From positions 1-59,612 of the forward strand of contig CACXPX010000017.1 of NCBI GenBank assembly GCA_902769705.1: DNA of 59,612 nt. Reading direction: 5' to 3'. The notes under the pieces were generated by a model. The model saw nothing but the letters and a program-made list of their open reading frames with translations. It was not told the origin of the DNA and ran no database searches. Below, piece after piece: positions 46,356 through 55,800 of this stretch (within the stretch, counting starts at the first letter, position 1; each line of letters opens with the position of its first letter). A program made the position numbers and the translations under genes. Origin of the DNA: an uncultured Prevotellaceae bacterium. Its GTDB lineage: Bacteria > Bacteroidota > Bacteroidia > Bacteroidales > Bacteroidaceae.

Positions 46356-48056
46356 TTATGGCTGAACATACCTGTCACCTGTCTGACGAATGTATTCACG
46401 GGCAAATGAAGAGGGATAACCAGGACGAGCCACACGTGCACCCAAGCCTGTCTTGGTGCGTTTGAACTGTCCATTCTCCTCAGGTTTCACAGCCATATCA
46501 TTGTATTTCACAATCAGGTAGGTGGCCAATTGCTTCCAACGTGCTAACATCTGTTGGGCTTTCTCGTTGCTGTAATCATTCAGATACTTCAGCGCCGCAG
46601 CCTGGTCTGATTCATAAAGGGCAACTGCCTTATCCTCAATGGCCTTTTGTTGGGCAAAATAGCTGCGTTCCAAAGAATCACGCACTTGCTTCAACGATGG
46701 GAACATTTGTGAATAACGGGGATAAACCATGTTGCTCACCCAGTTGCAAACCCAGTAGGCATTGCGGTCTGAGAATGTCACAGCATCAGCTCCAGGGGTG
46801 TTATAGCATTCAGGTTGTACCGTGTTTCCACAATAGATGGGCGTATAGACCACCATATTTCCATCATCGTTGCCAAACCACAACACTCCACCAATCTGCC
46901 GGGGCAACCATGAACGCATCTGGCTGACATACGAGAAGCCTGTCTGCTGAGTGCTGGTGGGACGTTCATTGAAACACTTCTTGCCATCCACCTCAAAAGA
47001 AAGAGGTGTGGGACGGTATGGCATATTCCAGATACCACCACCAATGGTTGTTGTATCGAGAGCCAGTGCAGTTCCTTCATAATGGTCGCGCATGCATTCT
47101 TGAATGTCCTGAACACTCACTTTCCTATTGGGACGAATCCACAAGGGCATGTCTTCTGCATTTTCATCTACACCCAGAGCCCATGGCAGATAGCGGTCAA
47201 AGTCATTAGCAAAATGACGGAAGAATGCCCAAACACGTGCATCACAATAGCGACGACCACCAAAGTCAGGTGCTGCATAAGCCCATTTCCATGAAAACTC
47301 AGCATCTGCTCCTGCATACCACCCCTTCAAACGGGCATAACGGATGACATCTTTTGAGTAATAAAGGTCGGCCTGCATATTCTTTGCCGTGGGATAGACA
47401 CCCTTAGGATTGATTTTCTTTCCAGCAAAGAATTTGCCTATACGGCTTTGGTTGGCATGACCACATATAGCATCATCAGGCACTCGCATGGCCACCCATA
47501 CCACACGGTTCAGCTTCTCCTTCTCCACAAGGGCCTTATCACTACCCGTTCCCATCATCTCCAATATCCAAGCCTCATTGGGGTCGCAGATGGTAAAGGT
47601 CTCTCCTTCGCTGTTGTAGCCATAAGTTTCAGCCAATTGGGTCATCACACGGATGGCTGAACGTGCAGAAGTAGAGCGTTGCAAGGTGAGATAGATGAGC
47701 GAACCATAGTCAATGATTCCTGTTGTGTCCACCATCTCCTCACGTCCTCCATAGGTTGTCTCTCCAATGGTGACCTGATATTCATTGATGTTGCCAATCA
47801 CATTATAAGTCTCGGCAGCTTCAGGAATTTCCCCATGATAAACCTGGGTGTCCCAATCAAAGATCTTGCGCATTTCACCTGGTGCATGTTTCATTGCCGG
47901 ATAGTGGCAAAGACCTATGAACATGCCATAGTCATCGGCATTATATGTACAGATGACAGAGCCGTCGACAGAGGCTTTCTTGCCCACAATGAAATTGGTA
48001 CAAGCCATTGCTGCGCTTGCCATCATGACAAATACTGATAAAATAACTTTTCTCAT
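46356..48056 (-). CDS. Secreted C69-family dipeptidase
   Basis: A signal peptide (VILSVFVMMASAAMA) is followed directly by CTNFIVGKKASVDGS. In C69/U34 dipeptidases this N-terminal Cys becomes the nucleophile after processing (Ntn-hydrolase fold). The context AMAC lacks the Leu expected of a lipobox, favouring catalysis over lipidation. The 566 residues are the normal length. Likely a periplasmic or exported dipeptidase in amino-acid supply. It is the last gene of the ileS operon, 16 nt after the M23 gene. Confidence 0.9.
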   Translation of the reverse strand: MRKVILSVFVMMASAAMACTNFIVGKKASVDGSVICTYNADDYGMFIGLCHYPAMKHAPGEMRKIFDWDTQVYHGEIPEAAETYNVIGNINEYQVTIGETTYGGREEMVDTTGIIDYGSLIYLTLQRSTSARSAIRVMTQLAETYGYNSEGETFTICDPNEAWILEMMGTGSDKALVEKEKLNRVVWVAMRVPDDAICGHANQSRIGKFFAGKKINPKGVYPTAKNMQADLYYSKDVIRYARLKGWYAGADAEFSWKWAYAAPDFGGRRYCDARVWAFFRHFANDFDRYLPWALGVDENAEDMPLWIRPNRKVSVQDIQECMRDHYEGTALALDTTTIGGGIWNMPYRPTPLSFEVDGKKCFNERPTSTQQTGFSYVSQMRSWLPRQIGGVLWFGNDDGNMVVYTPIYCGNTVQPECYNTPGADAVTFSDRNAYWVCNWVSNMVYPRYSQMFPSLKQVRDSLERSYFAQQKAIEDKAVALYESDQAAALKYLNDYSNEKAQQMLARWKQLATYLIVKYNDMAVKPEENGQFKRTKTGLGARVARPGYPSSFAREYIRQTGDRYVQP

Positions 48057-48072
48057 TGTATGGATTGTTTAA

Positions 48073-49770
48073 TTAATAATATATGCTTGTTGTATAGGTT
48101 TGCTTGTTGTTCCGTTGGTCGGTGGCTGTAAAAACCAATTGGTGGCTTTTGCCAGTCTTCTTGACGGGACTGTCAACCAAGCGGCAAGCCACTACAGAAG
48201 TCTTCCCTACCCGCTCGAAAAGCACGTAGTGGCCATCAATTGTTCCCTCATAACTGGCCAATCCGCTCTTGGCATCCCACAGGTCAAAACGGATGGAATG
48301 GCTGTTATTCCAATTTTCTTGTTCCACTGGTTCAATCTTGGGTGGCATGTCATCATATTCAATCTCGTATGTGGCACCCAACTCACGCACCTGTCCAGTC
48401 ACCCATCCATCAGAATAGTCACCTCCCATGTATCTGTCTATTCCAAAATGGCTAACGATATACAGCTTTGAAGGGTCTTTCACCTTACGTTTGAGTTGAA
48501 GAGACAAGGGGGCGTTGGCCAGCAACTGGAACGAGTGAGGCATCAAGGTGTAGGCATCTGACAGGGCTGATGACTGGTAATCCACACGTGGAGACAGCTC
48601 TTCATCTTCAGCAAGAAGGCCTTTCCTGACAAGCAACTGAAGCCCTGGCAGCTGATAGTTGTTCATCCTATTCCACAACAGCTGGCGCATGGGATGCCAT
48701 TGGGAAGCTGATGGTATCTTCATAGGCTTGGCACTGACCACAAACGAATACTCGCTTCTGTTGCCTTTTATGTCTGTCAGCACATATTTCAGATGGTAAT
48801 CGCGCTCTTCAGAGAAAACCACATAGCCACGATTCTCATCTGCTTTCAACGCAGGAAAGGTGAGTCCGGGCAGGATGAAAGACTTCAAATACCAGACGTT
48901 GTTTTGCAAATAGTGGCTGTAGTCGCCCCAATGGTTGACCTGTAGGTGATGAGTGACAGGAAAGTTATCCACATCACTTGCAAACACCAGAAGGTCATCA
49001 ACAAAGAGTTCAGTTCTTCGGACACCATAATGATTGTATACGCTGTCCATATAGTCGTTGGCCCTCAAGGCAAATCCCACCTTTCCCCATGCTTGGAACG
49101 ACTGCTCCAGATGATGGGAAGAGAAGCCAAAAGTCTGCTTCTTGCTGCTTCCCTCGAAGATGCCCTCACCCTCTTTCGGACATGCCATGAAAGCATGAGC
49201 CTGGGGCGGAATACCATCCACCAAGAGGTCGCCAATGAATTCCAATGGGTCAAGCAAGTTCCATGTACGGTTGTCATGGATTTCAAGATGCAGATGAGGG
49301 GCATATGAAGACCCAGTGTTCCCACTAACAGCAATCAACTGACCATGGGAAACAGGCAAGTCAGTGGGTCGGAACTTCATCACGCCCTCAGGGGAATGAT
49401 GCTGATACTGCCAACGGCGCACCATTGCTGCTATCTGTGGAGCAAACTTCTTGAGGTGGCAATAGACGCTGGTATAGCCTTCAGGGTGATGCACATAGAC
49501 AGCATTGCCAAATCCATAGACACCAATGGACACCTGGGATACATAACCATCGCCAATCGAGAAAACAGGCTTGCCCTCCACCCCATCCGTCTTGATGTCT
49601 ACACCACCATGAAAGTGATTGGGACGAGGCTCACCAAAATTGCCAGCCAACGTGATGGGATAGTTGACTGGTGACGAGTATTTAGGATATGAATGAGTTG
49701 TCCCGTCTGCCCAGGCCTTCACACAAAAGAACATGAGCAAACAGGACAACAACCGTATTCTGTTTAGCAT
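48073..49770 (-). CDS. M23-family metallopeptidase
   Basis: A signal peptide (LLSCLLMFFCVKAWA) precedes an N-terminal lysostaphin-like zinc peptidase domain: NHFHGGVDIKT gives His-x3-Asp and HLHLEIHDN the second His pair, about residues 53-165. The remaining 400 residues are beta-rich with no assigned domain. M23 enzymes cleave peptidoglycan cross-bridges or serve as EnvC/NlpD-type activators; the intact zinc ligands suggest activity. Its ATG overlaps the end of nadC by 7 bp. Confidence 0.9.
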   Translation of the reverse strand: MLNRIRLLSCLLMFFCVKAWADGTTHSYPKYSSPVNYPITLAGNFGEPRPNHFHGGVDIKTDGVEGKPVFSIGDGYVSQVSIGVYGFGNAVYVHHPEGYTSVYCHLKKFAPQIAAMVRRWQYQHHSPEGVMKFRPTDLPVSHGQLIAVSGNTGSSYAPHLHLEIHDNRTWNLLDPLEFIGDLLVDGIPPQAHAFMACPKEGEGIFEGSSKKQTFGFSSHHLEQSFQAWGKVGFALRANDYMDSVYNHYGVRRTELFVDDLLVFASDVDNFPVTHHLQVNHWGDYSHYLQNNVWYLKSFILPGLTFPALKADENRGYVVFSEERDYHLKYVLTDIKGNRSEYSFVVSAKPMKIPSASQWHPMRQLLWNRMNNYQLPGLQLLVRKGLLAEDEELSPRVDYQSSALSDAYTLMPHSFQLLANAPLSLQLKRKVKDPSKLYIVSHFGIDRYMGGDYSDGWVTGQVRELGATYEIEYDDMPPKIEPVEQENWNNSHSIRFDLWDAKSGLASYEGTIDGHYVLFERVGKTSVVACRLVDSPVKKTGKSHQLVFTATDQRNNKQTYTTSIYY

Positions 49771-50612
49771 GCTTTGAAACTCATGTCGAGACCTTTGACA
49801 GAATGTGTCAATGCCCCAACAGAAATGAAGTCTACCCCAGCCTCAGCATACGAACGCAGAGTATCAATGGTGATGCCACCTGAAGACTCTGTTTCATATC
49901 TTCCGCCAATGAGCTCAACAGCCTTCTTGGTATTTTCCACTGTGAAGTTGTCAAGCATGATGCGGTTCACTCCACCATGGTCGAGCACACGTTGCAACTC
50001 ATCAAAGTTACGAACCTCAATCTCAATCTTCAGGTCCAATCCCTTTTCTTCCAAATACTTGTGGCAACGGTCGATGGCATTCTCAATACCACCAGAGAAA
50101 TCCACATGGTTGTCTTTCAACAGAATCATGTCGAACAGGCCAATCCTGTGGTTCATTCCACCACCAATCTTCACAGCCTGCTTCTCCAGCATGCGAAGTC
50201 CTGGAGTGGTCTTTCTGGTGTCAAGCACATGGGTATGAGTGCCTTCCAACAGTTTCACATATTTGCTTGTGGTTGTGGCAATACCACTCATACGCTGCAT
50301 GATGTTGAGCATCAAACGCTCAGTCTGGAGCAATGAGCGAACCTTTCCTGTAACCACCATTGCTATGTCACCCACCTTCACGGGTGTGCCATCATTGATA
50401 AGCACCTCAACCTCCATCGTGGGGTCAAAACGATTGAAGACTCGCTTGGCCACTTCAACACCAGCCAAGATACCATCTTCCTTGATCAGCAAATGAGACT
50501 TCCCCATTGCATCCTCAGGAATACAACACAAGGTTGTATGGTCGCCATCACCAATATCTTCAGCAAAAGCAAGATCGATAAGCCGATCTTCTAATTCATT
50601 TACACTTAACAT
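49764..50612 (-). CDS. nadC: Nicotinate-nucleotide pyrophosphorylase (quinolinate PRTase)
   Basis: NadC converts quinolinate and PRPP to nicotinate mononucleotide in de novo NAD synthesis. The 282-residue protein shows HVLDTRKTTPGLRMLEKQAV, GGGMNHRIGLFDMILLKDNH and the C-terminal EVEVRNFDEL/IMLDNF and SSGGIT pattern of the type II phosphoribosyltransferase barrel. nadA and nadB are not in the window. It lies inside the ileS operon, 20 nt after the small ORF. Confidence 0.96.
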   Translation of the reverse strand: MLSVNELEDRLIDLAFAEDIGDGDHTTLCCIPEDAMGKSHLLIKEDGILAGVEVAKRVFNRFDPTMEVEVLINDGTPVKVGDIAMVVTGKVRSLLQTERLMLNIMQRMSGIATTTSKYVKLLEGTHTHVLDTRKTTPGLRMLEKQAVKIGGGMNHRIGLFDMILLKDNHVDFSGGIENAIDRCHKYLEEKGLDLKIEIEVRNFDELQRVLDHGGVNRIMLDNFTVENTKKAVELIGGRYETESSGGITIDTLRSYAEAGVDFISVGALTHSVKGLDMSFKAC

Positions 50613-50632
50613 AGACTTTTCTTTTTATAAGG

Positions 50633-50845
50633 TTATAACTGTTTAGTTCCATTCAAAAGTGCCACACGGCGGCCTTCAGCATCATCAACCACCTCAATGG
50701 TGCCATCCATCCACTCGGTATAGGGCAGTTCGCATTCCAATTTGTAATAGCGTTCCACCTGGCCATTCACCAATTCCACCACACCTGGGCTCAACATGCA
50801 TCCATCTGCCACAACATGGTGGGCTGCAAATCTACGTGAATTCAT
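50633..50845 (-). CDS. Small protein of unknown function, 70 residues
   Basis: I start it at ATG 50845 (MNSRRFAAHHVV); the TTG six bases upstream is less likely. The sequence is rich in His, Val and Glu, with segments VELVNGQVERYYKLECELP and GTIEVVDDAEGRRVALL that suggest a small beta-sheet fold. It has no signal peptide. Its tight placement between DUF4296 (26 nt) and nadC (20 nt) supports a real gene. I do not recognise the family. Confidence 0.65.
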   Translation of the reverse strand: MNSRRFAAHHVVADGCMLSPGVVELVNGQVERYYKLECELPYTEWMDGTIEVVDDAEGRRVALLNGTKQL

Positions 50846-50871
50846 GGGCAAACAAATCTGGAGGTTACTGA

Positions 50872-51795
50872 CTAATTGATATTGGCTGGACGGACAACCT
50901 CATCTCTTTGTGTTTCCACACTGATAGGATTTGATATCTTGCTCGAGTCCTTGCGGTTTTCCTCATCCTCAGTGTCAGGCTTTTCAGTAGATACTGGTTT
51001 GGTGTCATGCAGGCGCACCAGCTGAATGCCATTCACAGCCAACAGTTTCAAGGTGGTCAGTGATTCACTGTTAGACGAGTTAAGGGAACGGTTCAGGAGG
51101 AAGAAACCCCTCACTTCTTTGATTCCCTTCTTGTCTGCATCATCCAACTGAATGTTGTAACGTGAGGAAGAACCCACATGAATCAGACGTGAGATAACAC
51201 TGTCGTTTCCAAGCTTTACAGCCATCATGGCTATACCATCGCGTGAACCATCCTGGAAGAGGTATTTAGCCGAGAACTCCAGCTTGAACTTGTCGCCCTT
51301 GTGGTAGGTAGAGTCAGCATTGATGAAGAAGGTATAGGTGCTATAGGCAGGATTCTGCATGAGGATGAAAGACTGGTCGCCAGGCCATACATTGGCAGTG
51401 TCGCCTGTTGAATTGAGACCCATATACTGGTTGATGTCACTCATCGAGGCACCCAGTGCCAGGGCTTCATCACTCAAACGATTGGCCAGTTTCTCATAAA
51501 CATCATGCAACCGGTCAGAATGGCGCATGTAATAGACCATCGACTCCTCAAACTCCTCTTCCGTATAGCCATGCTTCTTCAGTATGGCAGCCCTGTACAC
51601 CCTCATCCGCAATGTGTCATCACGATTCTCATAGGTGTTGGCTTCAGCATCAGCCAGATGATAGTCGTAAAGGATATCCTCCAAATCACCTGGAGAGATA
51701 TATTTCCCAGGCACAGAAGGCTTGCAACTGACCATGAGCAACATTGCCAGCAGACAAACCATCACACTTGAAACATATCCACGTCTCATCATCAT
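50872..51795 (-). CDS. DUF4296 lipoprotein
   Basis: The N-terminus has a lipoprotein signal (CLLAMLLMVSCKPSVPGKY) with the lipidated Cys near residue 24. The following segment ISPGDLEDILYDYHLADAEA is the hallmark of DUF4296, a Bacteroidota-only domain of unknown role. At 307 residues it is longer than the minimal domain. The C-terminal 60 residues are polar and probably disordered (KPVSTEKPDTEDEENRKD). It overlaps lspA by 4 bp, so the peptidase that matures lipoproteins is translated just before one of its substrates. Confidence 0.85.
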   Translation of the reverse strand: MMMRRGYVSSVMVCLLAMLLMVSCKPSVPGKYISPGDLEDILYDYHLADAEANTYENRDDTLRMRVYRAAILKKHGYTEEEFEESMVYYMRHSDRLHDVYEKLANRLSDEALALGASMSDINQYMGLNSTGDTANVWPGDQSFILMQNPAYSTYTFFINADSTYHKGDKFKLEFSAKYLFQDGSRDGIAMMAVKLGNDSVISRLIHVGSSSRYNIQLDDADKKGIKEVRGFFLLNRSLNSSNSESLTTLKLLAVNGIQLVRLHDTKPVSTEKPDTEDEENRKDSSKISNPISVETQRDEVVRPANIN

Positions 51796-52481
51796 TCTCC
51801 TTCTTCTTCCGTAGTAGTCGAATCCTCTGCACTCTCTTCAGTCTCCGTGACTTTCCCTCCTTCACCAAGTGTTGCCAACTCCTTTCTGCAGAAGAGCAGC
51901 ATGGCCACAACACCCACACTCACACAAGCATCGGCAAAATTGAACACCGGGCTGAAGAAGATGAACTCCTCACCACCACACATTGGCATCCAATCAGGCC
52001 ATGTAGAATGGATGAGCGGGAAGTAGAACATGTCTACCACCTTTCCTGTCAGGAAGCCGGCATAGCCCTCACCCCATGGCACCATAGTGGAGACGGCATA
52101 AGGTGTGGACTCAGAAAACACAAGACCATAGAACATGCAGTCTATCAGGTTTCCTGCAGCACCAGCCAGCAGCAAGGACAGCAAGACAACATAGCGTGTG
52201 CGGGCTTGCTTCATCACTTGCTTGTAAATATACCAGCCGATGAAGATGATGGCCACCAGACGGAATGTGGTGAGCACATATTTGTTGATGAATGTCATGC
52301 CAAAGGCCATACCGTTGTTCTCTATGAAATGAATCTGGAACCAGTCGGCAATCCAGATGCTGTCATAGAGCTGCATGTTGGTCTTCACGGCAATCTTGAT
52401 GATTTGGTCAGCCACCAAGAGAACCACTACCAGCACCACCGACAATATGCCGTTGGAAATGACACCGTTTTTGTTTCCCAT
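51792..52481 (-). CDS. lspA: Lipoprotein signal peptidase II
   Basis: LspA cleaves prolipoproteins next to the lipidated Cys. Four membrane segments are visible, and the two catalytic Asp residues lie in GNLIDCMFYG and FNFADACVSVGV. The 229 residues exceed the E. coli length (164) because of a loop of about 50 residues between the catalytic motifs (after SESTPYAV) and an acidic tail. I believe such loops are common in Bacteroidota. It follows the dksA-like gene by 3 nt; the ileS-lspA association is widespread. Confidence 0.94.
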   Translation of the reverse strand: MGNKNGVISNGILSVVLVVVLLVADQIIKIAVKTNMQLYDSIWIADWFQIHFIENNGMAFGMTFINKYVLTTFRLVAIIFIGWYIYKQVMKQARTRYVVLLSLLLAGAAGNLIDCMFYGLVFSESTPYAVSTMVPWGEGYAGFLTGKVVDMFYFPLIHSTWPDWMPMCGGEEFIFFSPVFNFADACVSVGVVAMLLFCRKELATLGEGGKVTETEESAEDSTTTEEEGE

Positions 52482-52484
52482 CCC

Positions 52485-52868
52485 TTACTTCTTGCTACGG
52501 GCAATCTTTGATGCTACGCTCAAAGTGGCATGAGGAACAGCACGAAGACGCTCCTTTGGAATCAGCTCACCAGTGATGCGGTCAATTCCATAGGTCTTGT
52601 TCTCTATTCTGACAATAGCAGCTTCCAGTCCCTGGATGAACTTCTGCTGGCGGTTGGCCAATTGCACCAGCTCTTCCTTCGATTGTGTCAGACTGCCTTC
52701 CTCCAATGCCTTATAGGTGGGTGATGTGTCATCAACATCATTACCATCGGCATTCATCAGTTGGCGCATCATGGCATCATAGTCCCGACGTGCCAATCTC
52801 AATTTCTCATTAATGATAGCGCGGAACTCCTCAAGTTCTTCATCGCTATAACGTGTCTTTTCTGCCAT
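52485..52868 (-). CDS. TraR/DksA-like protein lacking zinc-finger cysteines
   Basis: The 127 residues follow the DksA plan: an N-terminal coiled coil (about 8-85) then a C-terminal segment YGIDRITGELIPKERLRAVP that aligns with the DksA zinc finger. DksA binds the RNA polymerase secondary channel and mediates ppGpp responses. Here all four cysteine positions are other residues (YGIDR where many relatives have YGICR), so zinc cannot be bound in the usual way. It lies between ileS (18 nt) and lspA (3 nt). Confidence 0.85.
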   Translation of the reverse strand: MAEKTRYSDEELEEFRAIINEKLRLARRDYDAMMRQLMNADGNDVDDTSPTYKALEEGSLTQSKEELVQLANRQQKFIQGLEAAIVRIENKTYGIDRITGELIPKERLRAVPHATLSVASKIARSKK

Positions 52869-52886
52869 AGTTTTTTGATATTAGCT

Positions 52887-55800
52887 TTATTGTGTCTTTT
52901 CAATTTTGATATTCAACTTGAAGTCTTTGATGTCGACCATCTGACCATCATTCCCGGCAATGGTAATCTCATCTGCCAGCACCTGGCTCTTGATGTTGTT
53001 GCCAAACTCAGCCACAGCCTCATCGGTCTGCTCACATGGGGCAATGGTCACCTTGATGCGGTCTGTTATCTCAAGACCTGAATCCTTACGCATGTTCTGG
53101 ATGCGGTTGATCAGCTCACGAGCCATACCTTCCTTGCGCAAAGAGTCAGTAATCTCGATGTCAAGTGCCACAGTCAGGTTGCCATCATTGCTCACCAGCC
53201 ATCCGGGGATGTCCTCACTGATGACCTCAACATCAACCAGCTCAATAGTCAGGTTCTGTCCGTCAACATCAATCACATATTCGCCCTTGCTCTCCAGCTC
53301 GTTGATTTGTGCCTGAGAGAACTGTGCCACCTGGGCAGCCACAGCCTTCATCAGTCCACCGAACTTCTTACCCATAGTGCGGAAGTTGCACTTCACCTTC
53401 TTCACCAGCACACTGCTGCCGTCATCAGCAAAGTTCAGCTCCTTCACATTGGTCTCGCTCAGCACAATATCCTTGAACATAGCAATGCGTTCACGCTGGG
53501 TCTTGTCTGCCACAGGCACCAGGATGCACTGCAGGGGCTGACGCACATTGATGTTCACCTTCTTACGCATAGCCAACACTTGTGAGGTGATGTTCTGAGC
53601 CATCTTCATGCGATACTCAATTTCCTCATCTATCAGCTGGTCATCAGCCACAGGGAACTTCTCCAGATGCACACTCTCCAACTCACCGTTCAGGTCTTTA
53701 TAGAGCTGGTCAGCATAGAACGGGGCAAATGGAGCCAGGAGCTTGGCCACAGTCATCAGGCAGGCATAGAGGGTCTGGTAAGCCGACAGCTTGTCATCAC
53801 TCATGTCCTTACCCCAGAAACGTTTGCGGTTGATACGCACATACCAGTTGGACAAGTCCTTGTCAACAAAGTCACTGATGAGTCTTCCTGCACGAGTGGG
53901 GTCGAAGTTGGCCAACTCTGCATCCACCTTCTTAATCAGTGTGTTCAATGCCGAAAGCACCCACAAGTCTGTGATGTGGCGTTTCTCCATTGGCACTTGT
54001 GGCATCTCGGGGTCAAAGCCGTCAACATTGGCATAGGGTGCAAAGAACTTATAGGTGTTGAACAAGGTGCCAAAGAACTTGTTGCGCACCTCTTCCACTC
54101 CCTTCGGGTCAAACTTCAGGTTGTCCCAAGGCTCTGAGTTGGTCATCATATAGAAGCGCACAGGGTCGGCACCATATTGTTCCATCATGTCAAACGGGTT
54201 CACCACATTGCCCTTATGCTTCGACATCTTGTCTCCCTTGGAGTCGAGCACCAGTCCTGTGGAAATCACATTCTTGAAGGCCACAGAGTCGAACACCATT
54301 GTGGCAATGGCATGCAGGGTGAAGAACCATCCACGAGTCTGGTCCACTCCCTCGTTGATGAAGTCTGCAGGGAATGCCAGACGCTTGTCAATGGCATCAC
54401 GGTTCTCAAAAGGATAGTGCACCTGGGCATAGGGCATTGAACCAGAGTCAAACCACACATCAATCAGGTCGGCCTCACGGTGCATGGGCTTTCCTGTGGG
54501 ACTCACAAGGACAATATTGTCTACATAGGGACGGTGCAGGTCAATGCGGTCATAGTTTTCCTGAGAATAGTCACCGGGAATGAATCCCTTGTCCTTCAGG
54601 GGATTGCTCTTCATGAAGCCTGCAGCCACCGACTTCTCAATCTCATCATAGAGCTCAGCCACTGAGCCAATGCAGATTTCCTCACGGTCATCATTGCGCC
54701 AGATGGGAAGTGGAGTTCCCCAGAAACGTGAACGGGAGAGGTTCCAGTCATTCAGGTTCTCCAGCCAGTTGCCAAAGCGACCTGAACCTGTTGACTCCGG
54801 TTGCCAGTTGATGGTCTTGTTCAGCTCAGCCATACGCTCTTTCTTGGCTGTGCTCTTGATGAACCACGAGTCAAGAGGATAGTAGAGCACGGGCTTGTCT
54901 GTGCGCCAGCAGTGGGGATAGTTATGCACATGCTTCTCAATGCGGAAGGCTGTTCCCTCCTGCTTCATCTCCATGCAGATGACGATGTTCAGGTCTTCAG
55001 CCTTTGCTGCTGCCTTCTCATCATATTTGCCGTCTTTGTTGAACTCTGGTGCATAGGCATTCTTCACATAGTCGCCAGCATGACAGCTGTATTTCTCCAC
55101 ATCCACACATGCCTTCACAAAGTTGTTGTCGAGTTCATCAACCACATAGTACTTACCCTCGAGGTCAACCATTGGGCGTGTCTCGCCTTTCTTGTTCACC
55201 AGATAGAGGCTGGGCACTTCAGCATCCTTGGCCACCTTGGCATCATCAGCACCAAATGTGGGGGCAATATGCACAATACCAGTACCATCCTCGGTGGTCA
55301 CATAGTCACCAGGAATCACGCGGAAGGCCTGTTCTGCCATTTCCACAAAACGGTCTTTGCCATTTTCTCCCTCAAACACTTTGTCAGGATGGGCTGCAGC
55401 ATAGCTGCTCACAAAGGCAGGAGCCTGACCGTCAAGCTTTGCACAAGGTTTCACCCAAGGCATCAGCTGGCGGAACCTCAATCCCACAAGGTCGGTTCCC
55501 TTGTAGTGGCCCACAATGCGGTAAGGCACAAACTTCTCACCTTTGTTATATTCAGGCAGACCCTCATCGTCGGTGATGAGGCCTTCAGGATTCAAGTAGG
55601 CATTCAGTCGGGCTTCAGCCATGATAATGGTCACCTTCTCACCATCATAGGCATTATAGGTCTCCACAGCCACATAGTCAATCTTCGGACCCACACAGAG
55701 TGCTGTGTTCGAAGGCAGTGTCCAAGGTGTGGTGGTCCAAGCCACGAAATAGGGCTTGCCCCACTTTGTCCATTCCTCCTTGGGGTTCACAGCTTCGAAG

